A DNA stretch of 64,000 nt from Sphingomonas sp. Leaf34 (GTDB lineage Bacteria > Pseudomonadota > Alphaproteobacteria > Sphingomonadales > Sphingomonadaceae), in NCBI RefSeq assembly GCF_001421805.1, contig NZ_LMLC01000001.1, forward strand, positions 186,001-250,000. The letters run 5' to 3'. The translations under genes and the position numbers were made by a program. A model generated the notes under the pieces. The model saw only the letters and a list, made by a program, of their open reading frames with translations, did no database searches and was not told the origin of the DNA. The first letter of the stretch is position 1. Every line of letters starts with the position of its first letter. Shown here in pieces: positions 43,817 through 51,950 of the stretch.

Positions 43817-45442
43817 ATGTCCACCCGCCCCGCGATCGATTACACCAACAAGGACTATCAGTCCCTGCGCCGCGCGATGCTCGATCTGGCGCGCTTCCGG
43901 ATCCCGGAGTGGACCGACCATACTCCGTCGGACGTCGGCATCCTGCTGGTCGACATGTTCGCCTATATGGGCGACATCGTCCTGTATTATCAGGATCGCA
44001 TTGCCAGCGAGATGTTTCCCGGCACCGCGGTCGAACGGCGCAGCCTGGTCCAGCTGCTCCGGCTGATCGGCTACGAACTCGCCCCGCCCGCGCCGGCACG
44101 CGCCGACCTGCTGCTCACCTTCGAATTTCCGACGCTCGCGCCAGCGGCGACGACGATCGCATCGGGTGCGCTATTCACCGCTGCGGGCGTCGGCGATACG
44201 ACGATCGACTTCAGCTATCTCGGCCCGACGCTGGGCATCGACCTGCGTTCCGATCAGGCGGCGCCCGCGCAATCGGTGCGCCCCAATACCGAGCGGGCGA
44301 GCGTGCGGCTGCCCGTCGTCCAGGCCGGCGCCGAAACGCAGATCGTGATCGGCAGCTCGACCGGCGAACCCAACCAGCAGTTCACGATCGACCGGGCGCC
44401 GTTGCTCGCGGAGACGTTGACGGTCGAGATCGACGAGGGCGGCGGCTGGGTGCGCTGGGATCGACGCGACAGCTTCCTCTACAGCGAGGACGCCGCCGGC
44501 CGGCTGGTATTGGCCCCCGCCGACGCGCGTGATTACACGCTGACGTTCGGCGATGCGGGCCACGCGCGGATCGGCACCGGCGACGGTCAGTTCGGGCGCA
44601 TTCCACCACCGGGCAGCAACGGCGTGAGGGCGACCTTCCGGGTCGGCGGCGGCGCGGTAGGGAACGTCGCGGCTGGTGCGATCGCCCGCGCGAAGACCGC
44701 GATCCCGCTGCTCGTCGCCGTCACCAACCCGATCGCCGCGGCGGGCGGCACCGATGCCGAGGATGCGGCGAGCGGCGCCCGGCTCGGCCCCGCGGTCTAT
44801 CGATCGAACCGACGTGCGGTGACGCTGGACGATTACGAGGCGCAGGCATTGCGCGCGGGGGGCGTCGCCAAGGTCAAGGCGCGCAGCCGAAGCTGGAACC
44901 TGATCGAAGTCGTCGTCGCGCCCCAAGGCGACACGCTGCAACCGCTGCCCGAAGACCTGCGCGCGCGCCTGCTCGACTTTTTCGAGGACAAGCGGATGGC
45001 GGGTACGCTGGTCCGCATACTCGACGCGGAGCGCGCGCCGATCGAACTCGCGCTCGCCGCCGAAGTCGATCCGCGCTTTCACGCCGACACCGTCCGCCAG
45101 CGGGTGATCGACGCAGCCAGCGGCTATTTCGCATTTGCGGCGGTCGGCTTCGGCCAGACGCTGTATCAGGGTGATCTCTATGCGCTGGTCGAGGCGGTGC
45201 CTGGCGTCGTCGCGGCCAGCATCACCCGGTTTGCCCGGCTGGCAACCGCAGACACCGCCGACCTGCCCGTCGAGGACGAACTGCGCCGCGCCGGCCTCCC
45301 CGCCCTCAACCTGCTGCCTGACTCGATCCGTCGCGCCCTCGTTGGTCGCATGACGCCGGCAAGCCGCATTACGCTCGGCGCGTATGAGATCCCGGTCCTC
45401 GATCGGCTGGTCACCGATGTCCGGGTCGGAGCGCTAGAATGA
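43817..45442 (+). CDS. Baseplate J-like wedge protein (gp6/gpJ)
   Basis: 541 residues; ATG at 43817 after GAGGAG. Hallmarks are IDYTNKDYQSLRRAMLDLAR, WTDHTPSDVGILLVDMFAYM, and VERRSLVQLLRLIGYELAPP at the N-terminus, a beta domain (GSNGVRATFRVGGGAVGNVA) and a C-terminal VDPRFHADTVRQRVIDAASG region. It forms the hexagonal wedge ring together with gp25 and gpI. The stop overlaps the gpI gene start (ATGA). Confidence 0.9.
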   Translation: MSTRPAIDYTNKDYQSLRRAMLDLARFRIPEWTDHTPSDVGILLVDMFAYMGDIVLYYQDRIASEMFPGTAVERRSLVQLLRLIGYELAPPAPARADLLLTFEFPTLAPAATTIASGALFTAAGVGDTTIDFSYLGPTLGIDLRSDQAAPAQSVRPNTERASVRLPVVQAGAETQIVIGSSTGEPNQQFTIDRAPLLAETLTVEIDEGGGWVRWDRRDSFLYSEDAAGRLVLAPADARDYTLTFGDAGHARIGTGDGQFGRIPPPGSNGVRATFRVGGGAVGNVAAGAIARAKTAIPLLVAVTNPIAAAGGTDAEDAASGARLGPAVYRSNRRAVTLDDYEAQALRAGGVAKVKARSRSWNLIEVVVAPQGDTLQPLPEDLRARLLDFFEDKRMAGTLVRILDAERAPIELALAAEVDPRFHADTVRQRVIDAASGYFAFAAVGFGQTLYQGDLYALVEAVPGVVAASITRFARLATADTADLPVEDELRRAGLPALNLLPDSIRRALVGRMTPASRITLGAYEIPVLDRLVTDVRVGALE

Positions 45443-48400
45443 GAATCGAGGGCTTCCGCGTCGAGCCCGATCTGGTCGCGCGGCGGCTGCGCGTAGGGTG
45501 GACGCTGACGCCCGACGCGGGGGAAACGCTCGCCGACGCACCGCGGCTCGTGCTGCGCCGCAAGACGCGCGACTGGGAATTCGGCGTCACCACGGTGCCC
45601 GACCCGTATCTGGTCTATGACAGCGCCACCTTCCCCGGCGTGCCCGGACCCGGCATCGCGATCCTCGACCTGCCCGATCGCGAGGAGATCGACGGGCCCG
45701 AGCGGCGTCGGATCGAGGCAATCTCGATCGCGCGCACGCCCCCCGGAATCGAATGGCAACGGCGCATCCTCACCACGCGGATCGCGGCGGATGGCCGGCC
45801 GGTATCGCGCCACGTCGCGATCGTCGACGGTGGCAACACGCCGCTGTCGCTGGCGCCCGGCATCACTTATTACTACGAGCTGAGATACACCGATCCGGCC
45901 GGCGATGGCGTGCGGCTGCGGGCGACCGGCATGCCCGCCGCGCCGTTTGGGCTGAACCGCACGCTCTACGACATGCTGCCCGCCGCGCATCGTCAGCGCG
46001 ACGTTACGTTGCGCCAGCCGACGATCGAATCGGCAACGATTCCCGAGGCGTCGGTCGGCCAGCCCGGCCGCGCCGCGGTGGCAGGGCAGTTGCGGCGCTT
46101 CCTTGATCCGTTCGGTGCCGCGCTCGATGCAATGCGCAGTTCGGCGGAAGGCCTTTGGTCGCTTCGCGATGTCGACGCGGTCGACGCGCGACATCTGCCG
46201 CTGCTCGCCGAATGGCTCGGCTGGCGCCTGGGTGACACCGACGCGGTGCCGCTCGCGCGCAACGAACTGAAGGCTGCACCGCGGCTCTATCGGTCCCTGG
46301 GGTCGATCACCAGCTATCGCGCAATCGTCCAGCGCTACACCGGCTGGACGACGCGGGTCGCCGAGTTCGCGCAGTTCATCGCGCGCGCCAACGATCCGCC
46401 ACGGCCACCGCTGTTCGCCGCGGTCGAACGCGCCGGCGGCTGGCGCTCGCCGCTCGACATCGGCGAAACGCTGGGCTTTGGTGTCGGCAATGACGATGCC
46501 GCCGGGCTCGGCACGCTCGCGGCCGAACTGACGGCGGCACCGGGGCCCTATATGCTGTTTGCGGGCGCGCAACTGACGATCGAGGTCGATCGTGGCGCGG
46601 CGCTCGTCCTTCGCCTTGCGGATGGTGGCGAAGGCGATGGCGACCTGGCTGCGCTGACTGCAGCGCACCTCGCGGCGCGGATCGGCGCCGCTACCACCGA
46701 GATCGAGGCGAGCGACGTCGGCGGCCGGCTGCGGTTGCGGAGCCGTAGTCGCCGCACCGATGCGCGGCTGCGGGTGCGGCATCCCGACGCGGACCTGCTC
46801 TCGCTCGTCGGCGCCGCGGCGGAGCGCGCGGCGGTCGCGACCGATCGGTCGGGCCGGGTCCATCTGATCCTGCACGATGCCGCAGCGACCGTCGATCCCG
46901 CGACTGTTGATCCCGCGACCGGGAGCGATCCCACCCCGGTCGCGGACCGCGTCGGCGGAATTGTCGCCAAGGCGTTTGCCTATGGCCGATGGTACGGCGC
47001 GGCGCGACTGCCGGTCCCCGCCGACGTTCGCCATCCCGCCGCAGCGCCGTTGCCCGACGGGCGCATGCTGATCGCCTGGATCACAGACGCTGGCACGCCC
47101 GATGCCCGGATCGATACCGCGCTCGCCACCGCCGCCGAGCCGACCCCGGCACGGCTGGCCGGCCGTCGTGCCGCGCCGATGGCGCTCGTCGTCGGCGGTC
47201 GCCTCCGGCTCGTCACGGCGGGGGGCAGCGAGGACTTCATCGTCCGCGCGGCTGATTTCGCCGATCCGGGAAAGGCGTCCGCCGCCGAACTGGTCGCCGC
47301 GGTCAACGCGCAGCTGACCGGCGCCAGCGCGTCGAGCGCGCCCGACGGCTCGCTGCTTCTCACCTCCGTCGCGCGGGGGCCACGGGCGCGCTTGTCGATC
47401 GACCTTGCGGGATCGACCGGCGCGCGGCGGCTCGGGCTCGCCGAATTGCCCCTCGCACAGGGCGATTGGGACCCTCGGCTGACTCTCGCGGTCCCGCACG
47501 CCCTGGCCCGCGCAAGCATGGCGCGCGACCTGACCGCTGCGGCGAGCGCCGATGGCACGATCCGCCTGGCGTGGAGCGGCTTTACCGACGCATGGCGGAT
47601 CGCCGGTGCGGCCACGATTCCCGGGGCGACGCTGATCGCCACGAACGCCGGCCTCGCCCGGCGCGGCGAAGACGGTAGCGTCACGCCGTTCGGCGTCGCC
47701 CAGGGCGTGCCCGGCGCGGCGGTGCGCCATGCGGTGATCGACGCCACCGGGCAGATGTGGCTCGCGACCAACGCGGGGGTCGCGCGACGGCGACCCGACG
47801 GCAGCTGGCAGGTGATCGACGCGATCGCGGGGTTGGCCGGCAACGACACGCGACGGCTTGCGCTGGCCCCCGACGGCGCGCTGTGGGTGGCGACCGCGAC
47901 CGGACTGACGCAGGTGATCCCCGGCAGTGCGCCGGCAACGTTCCGGATCGCCGACGGCCTCCCCGCCGACGATATTCGTGCGGTCGTGCTGGCACCCGAT
48001 GCGGCGGTCTGGATCGCCACGCCTGCCGGTCTCGCACGGAGCAATCCCGCAGGCCTCTGGTCGGCGGTCGGGCTTGCCGCCGGCCTGCCCTCGCTCGACG
48101 TCCGCGGGCTGGCGTTCGATCGTGCCGGATCGCTGTGGATCGCCACCGCCGCCGGGCTGAGCCACAGCGCCGACGGCGCCCGGTTCACCACCGTCGATGC
48201 CCCCGCCGCACTGGCCACCGACCTGCGCGATGTCGCGATTGGCGACACCGACGGTACGCTGTGGGTGGCGGCGGCAACCGGAGTCTGGCGTCGCGACGCC
48301 ACCGGGTGGCGCAACTGGTCGATGCTCGACGGCGTCGGCCCGGCGACCGCGATTTCGACCGATGGCGCCACCGCCTGGGCCGCGACCGCCGCGGGCGCCG

Positions 48401-49527
48401 TGATGATCGACGGCGACGTCGTACGGCGCGTGACCACGACAAACGGCCTGCCGAGCAACGCGGTCGCGCGCATCGAGCCCGCGCGATCGGCGACGGTCAT
48501 ACTGGTCGACGAACCCGCCGCGCGCGAGCCCGTGCTGGCGACCGAGGCCAATGGCGCGCACCTGCTCGCCTGGTCGCAGACCGCCATCGCCGATCCGGTC
48601 GCCGACCAGCGGCGGCTGCGTCTCAAACGTTTCGACCCCGTCACGGGCAGCTGGACCGCGACACGCGATGCGACAACGCCGCCGGTGGGGGGACGCGCGG
48701 CGGATCGCGACCCCGCGCTGTTGCCGCTGGCGACCGGCGGTGCGCGACTATTCTTCTCGACCGATCGCGGCGGTGGCGTCGGGCTCGCCGAGGTCGTGCT
48801 CGACGCTGCGCTGACCCCGGGCGGACCGATGCCGATCATGACGGGCATGGTCCATCGCAGCGCGCCGGTGCCGGTCATCCTGCCCGCACCGGTCGGCGCG
48901 CCCGCGACCGCCGGGCTGACGCTGTTGCACCGCGCCGATGCGGGGTTTACGCCGGGCGACGTCTCGCCGCTGTTCGCCGGTGCCGCCAGGATCGCGGCCA
49001 TGCCCGCCGTCATCGCCGCGACGCAGCGGCGCACCAGCGGGACGACGACGGTGCGGGCGGACGACGCGGCACGCAATGGCCGCCGCCAGCATTGGGATGA
49101 CCTGCTCAGCTACACGCCGCATCGCCCCGTGCTCGACGGCGAGCCGCCGCTGGCCGCCAACGACTTTTATACCCGCGGCACGATCGGGCTGTATCTCTCG
49201 CGCGGGTCGAACGGACGATCGATCACCGCCGACGCCGCGCTCCGCTTGCAGCAGCTGCTCCACGAGTTTCTGCCGGTAAATATGCGCGCGGTGCTGATCC
49301 TGGATCCGACCGCACCCGAAGAGTTCGTGTTCGCCAACGGCTTCATCACCGACAGCTTCCTCGACGACATGGCGTTCGTCGACCGGATCGGCCTGCCCGG
49401 CGATACCAGCGGCGCGGTGCTCCCCGACTGGCTGGTGCTGCGCACCAATACCGCGGGCGACGTGTCAGCCGACCCGCTCGTTCTGCCGACGCTGCGCCGC
49501 CGCAGCTTCTTTCCGCCGCCACGCTAG
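45439..49527 (+). CDS. gpI-like tail protein fused to a Reg_prop beta-propeller
   Basis: 1362 residues, the largest gene of the operon. Residues 1-170 are beta-rich. Residues 170-330 match P2 gpI-type baseplate proteins: NRTLYDMLPAAHRQRDV, LRRFLDPFGAALDAMRSSAE, LLAEWLGWRLGD, RNELKAAPRLYRSLGSITSY. Residues 728-1015 hold seven copies of the two-component regulator propeller motif, about 42 residues apart: LIATNAGLAR (730), MWLATNAGVAR (774), LWVATATGLTQ (813), VWIATPAGLAR (855), LWIATAAGLSH (897), LWVAAATGVWR (939), AWAATAAGAVM (977). Seven repeats make a closed propeller. The C-terminus (1240-1362) includes LQQLLHEFLPVNMRAVLILD and resembles a baseplate tail. It is both a wedge protein and probably a surface-binding arm. 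Confidence 0.85.
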   Translation: MRIEGFRVEPDLVARRLRVGWTLTPDAGETLADAPRLVLRRKTRDWEFGVTTVPDPYLVYDSATFPGVPGPGIAILDLPDREEIDGPERRRIEAISIARTPPGIEWQRRILTTRIAADGRPVSRHVAIVDGGNTPLSLAPGITYYYELRYTDPAGDGVRLRATGMPAAPFGLNRTLYDMLPAAHRQRDVTLRQPTIESATIPEASVGQPGRAAVAGQLRRFLDPFGAALDAMRSSAEGLWSLRDVDAVDARHLPLLAEWLGWRLGDTDAVPLARNELKAAPRLYRSLGSITSYRAIVQRYTGWTTRVAEFAQFIARANDPPRPPLFAAVERAGGWRSPLDIGETLGFGVGNDDAAGLGTLAAELTAAPGPYMLFAGAQLTIEVDRGAALVLRLADGGEGDGDLAALTAAHLAARIGAATTEIEASDVGGRLRLRSRSRRTDARLRVRHPDADLLSLVGAAAERAAVATDRSGRVHLILHDAAATVDPATVDPATGSDPTPVADRVGGIVAKAFAYGRWYGAARLPVPADVRHPAAAPLPDGRMLIAWITDAGTPDARIDTALATAAEPTPARLAGRRAAPMALVVGGRLRLVTAGGSEDFIVRAADFADPGKASAAELVAAVNAQLTGASASSAPDGSLLLTSVARGPRARLSIDLAGSTGARRLGLAELPLAQGDWDPRLTLAVPHALARASMARDLTAAASADGTIRLAWSGFTDAWRIAGAATIPGATLIATNAGLARRGEDGSVTPFGVAQGVPGAAVRHAVIDATGQMWLATNAGVARRRPDGSWQVIDAIAGLAGNDTRRLALAPDGALWVATATGLTQVIPGSAPATFRIADGLPADDIRAVVLAPDAAVWIATPAGLARSNPAGLWSAVGLAAGLPSLDVRGLAFDRAGSLWIATAAGLSHSADGARFTTVDAPAALATDLRDVAIGDTDGTLWVAAATGVWRRDATGWRNWSMLDGVGPATAISTDGATAWAATAAGAVMIDGDVVRRVTTTNGLPSNAVARIEPARSATVILVDEPAAREPVLATEANGAHLLAWSQTAIADPVADQRRLRLKRFDPVTGSWTATRDATTPPVGGRAADRDPALLPLATGGARLFFSTDRGGGVGLAEVVLDAALTPGGPMPIMTGMVHRSAPVPVILPAPVGAPATAGLTLLHRADAGFTPGDVSPLFAGAARIAAMPAVIAATQRRTSGTTTVRADDAARNGRRQHWDDLLSYTPHRPVLDGEPPLAANDFYTRGTIGLYLSRGSNGRSITADAALRLQQLLHEFLPVNMRAVLILDPTAPEEFVFANGFITDSFLDDMAFVDRIGLPGDTSGAVLPDWLVLRTNTAGDVSADPLVLPTLRRRSFFPPPR

Positions 49528-49590
49528 CCCGCCCCATTCGAACACACCGCCACCCGGACACCGCGCCACCATCACATAAGGGTCTACCCG

Positions 49591-50124
49591 ATGCACGCCA
49601 CGCCCATCCCGCTACCGTCCGGCCGCTATCGCGACGTGCTGCGCGCGCCCGACGGCACCGTGACCTGGCAGAGCGATTGGCGGTCGAACGTCGTCGTCAC
49701 CGGCACCCGCCTGCTGCTCGCAAGCTATATGCGCGGCAGCCCGGCGGCGCTGCCGATCGGCGCGCTGGCGATCGGTGGTGGCGTTCCCACCTGGGACGCG
49801 ACGCCACCGCCCGCACCGACCGAGGCGGAGAGCACGCTCGCCGATCCCGCCCCCTTCCTCGTCACCGGGCCGGCGCTGGCGATGGATTTCCTCAACGGCG
49901 ACATCGTCTCCGCGGCGCCGACTAATCGTCTGCAGATCAAGGCGACGATCGGCCCCGCGGTGCCGCCCTGGCCCGACGCGCACCATGTCGCCGCCAATCT
50001 GCGCGAGTTCGGGCTGATGGCCACGCTCGGTGGCGCGCGCCTGCTCGTCAATCTCGTCCGCCACCCGGTGATCGCCAAAGATCCGGTCAGCACGCTCGAA
50101 CGCACCATCTGGCTCCTGTTTTGA
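49591..50124 (+). CDS. Small tail-fibre-region protein, unknown
   Basis: 177 residues; ATG at 49591 after a 63-base gap. No family recognised. It starts with a beta segment (PSGRYRDVLRAPDGTVTWQS, DWRSNVVVTGTRLLLAS), then GALAIGGGVPTWD, and ends with ERTIWLLF. The layout resembles phage proteins that follow tail-fibre genes and support fibre attachment. Function is inferred only from the place between gpI and the DUF6519 protein. Confidence 0.55.
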   Translation: MHATPIPLPSGRYRDVLRAPDGTVTWQSDWRSNVVVTGTRLLLASYMRGSPAALPIGALAIGGGVPTWDATPPPAPTEAESTLADPAPFLVTGPALAMDFLNGDIVSAAPTNRLQIKATIGPAVPPWPDAHHVAANLREFGLMATLGGARLLVNLVRHPVIAKDPVSTLERTIWLLF

Positions 50125-50148
50125 TCCGTATCGGCAAAGGAAACGCGC

Positions 50149-51888
50149 ATGGCCGTCATCTCGCCAAACAGCTTCGATCCGCTCCGCCGTTATGTCTCGG
50201 TACGCCTGGCGCAGGGCGTCCCGCTGGTCGACGCAGACTGGAACGAGAGCGAGGACATACGCCGCTTCGAACTCCGCGCGTTCGTGCGCTGGTTCGTCGG
50301 CGACGGCATTCCGCTCGGCAATGACGGCTTCCGGATCGGTGGGATAGGCGGCGCCGGCAGCAGAGTCGATTTTCGGATCATGGCGGGCGGCGGTGCGGCG
50401 CCGATGGCCGCGGGGCGGATGTTCGTCGACGGGCTCGAGGCGTTCATCGTCGCCGACACGCTGTTCACCGCCCAGCCGCTCCACGCGAGCCAGCCGGGCG
50501 CGGCGGCACTGGCGGCGCGCTGGGGCGTCCCGGCGATCGTCGCGATCGTACCCGGCACCACGCCGCTCTCGATCTATCTCGACGTATGGGAGCGGCTCGT
50601 CACCGCCGCCGAGGACGCGACGCTGATCCTCGCCGGGCTTGGCACCGAGAGCTGTTCGCGATTGCGCCGCGAATGGGTGGTGCGGGTCCGCACTCCCGCG
50701 GGCGGATCCGGCGTCCCGCAATCGGGCGATCCCGATTTCCGGCCCGGCCACAGCTATGCGATGCTCGCGCAGGTCACGCGCACCGCGCTGCAGGAACTGA
50801 CTGACCAGACGCTGGGGGAGGCCCGCCGCACCGGCCTGCAGGTATCGTCGCGACGCGATCTTGAGCAACTCACCGGCGACGTGTTCGGGCCGGGCTATGC
50901 GGTCGATGGTACGGGCACGCCAAAGCTCGCCTTCTCGCTGCGCGACGTGCTCAACGGCGTGCTGCGCGACCGGCCCTCGATCACCGTACCTGTCACGCGA
51001 TTGACCGGGGGGTCGTTCAACCTGCCGACCACCGCGCCGGCGCCTGACGGGACCTTCCTCTACTGGGTGCGCGTCGCGGGCGTGGATCGCTTCCTGTCGC
51101 GCGCGAAGGTGTTGGCCAACGGCACCGTGACGCCGGCCGAGGACGAGTTTCAGTTCACCGGCGTGTTGAACGTCACCAGCATGGCGATCGTCCACGAGGA
51201 TGCGGGCTTTCGGCGCATATTCTATACCGGACAGGCGGGGACGGCCAAACTGTTCAGCCGACGCTTCGACCCCGGCGCGCCGCCTGCGACCCGCTGGGGC
51301 GCGCCGCTGGACGTCGGCAGTCCCGACCTCAACATCGGCGTGGTCGCGATGCGGCTGTCGGACAACAGCACGCAGATCGCCTGGGTCGGACAAAATCCCG
51401 CCGCATCGGCCACGCCGACGGTATTCACCCAGAACTTCCTGCCGGGCGCTGGCGCCAACAGCCTGACGGTGGTCGGCACCAGCACCGATGCGCAGGCCCG
51501 CGTCGCGATCGTGCCGGGTCCGCAGATCCTGCTCTTCGAACAGGCGGGCGGGACCCTGTCGATCCTGTCGAAGACGTCTGCTGGCGGCGCATGGCCGGCC
51601 ACGTGGACGAGCCTCGCGACGATGCCCGCCAGTGCAGTGCGCGACTTTGCCGCCGGTTTCATCGCGCCCGGACGGTTGTGGCTTGCCTATGCGCTGACCG
51701 CGCCCGGCGGCGGCAACCAGCTGATCGGTCGCACCAGCGAGGCGGGGTTGCTCGGCGAGGCGCGGCCGATGGTCAGCGAGACAGGGTCTCCGCGCTATCC
51801 CAATCTTGCGGTCGATAGCGGCAACGCCAGCGTGTTCTACCAAGATGGCAATGCCGTGCGCCAAGTCTCGTTCGTCACCAAGATCTGA
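50149..51888 (+). CDS. DUF6519 protein, probable tail fibre or baseplate arm
   Basis: 579 residues. The N-terminus is the DUF6519 signature, FDPLRRYVSVRLAQGVPLVD, ADWNESEDIRRFELRAFVRW, known from injection-system clusters. Residues 200-260 are helical (ALQELTDQTLGEARRTGLQV). From about 300 to the end there are beta repeats of sialidase/propeller style (MAIVHEDAGFRRIFYTGQAG, VVAMRLSDNSTQIAWVGQNP, GFIAPGRLWLAYALTAPGGG, YPNLAVDSGNASVFYQDGNA). Together with the propeller in the gpI fusion this may be a second surface-recognition element. It is the last structural gene before the vWA protein. Confidence 0.75.
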   Translation: MAVISPNSFDPLRRYVSVRLAQGVPLVDADWNESEDIRRFELRAFVRWFVGDGIPLGNDGFRIGGIGGAGSRVDFRIMAGGGAAPMAAGRMFVDGLEAFIVADTLFTAQPLHASQPGAAALAARWGVPAIVAIVPGTTPLSIYLDVWERLVTAAEDATLILAGLGTESCSRLRREWVVRVRTPAGGSGVPQSGDPDFRPGHSYAMLAQVTRTALQELTDQTLGEARRTGLQVSSRRDLEQLTGDVFGPGYAVDGTGTPKLAFSLRDVLNGVLRDRPSITVPVTRLTGGSFNLPTTAPAPDGTFLYWVRVAGVDRFLSRAKVLANGTVTPAEDEFQFTGVLNVTSMAIVHEDAGFRRIFYTGQAGTAKLFSRRFDPGAPPATRWGAPLDVGSPDLNIGVVAMRLSDNSTQIAWVGQNPAASATPTVFTQNFLPGAGANSLTVVGTSTDAQARVAIVPGPQILLFEQAGGTLSILSKTSAGGAWPATWTSLATMPASAVRDFAAGFIAPGRLWLAYALTAPGGGNQLIGRTSEAGLLGEARPMVSETGSPRYPNLAVDSGNASVFYQDGNAVRQVSFVTKI

Positions 51889-51950
51889 CCTGCCAAGTTC
51901 GAACGTAGCGTCTCAACTGCTCGTCAATCCATTCTCCAGGGAGAAATGCC

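Noticed and set aside
45178..48561. 1127-residue minus-strand open frame opposite gpI
   Set aside because: Shadow of the gpI-propeller gene; low-complexity Arg/Gly/Asp composition and no ribosome site.
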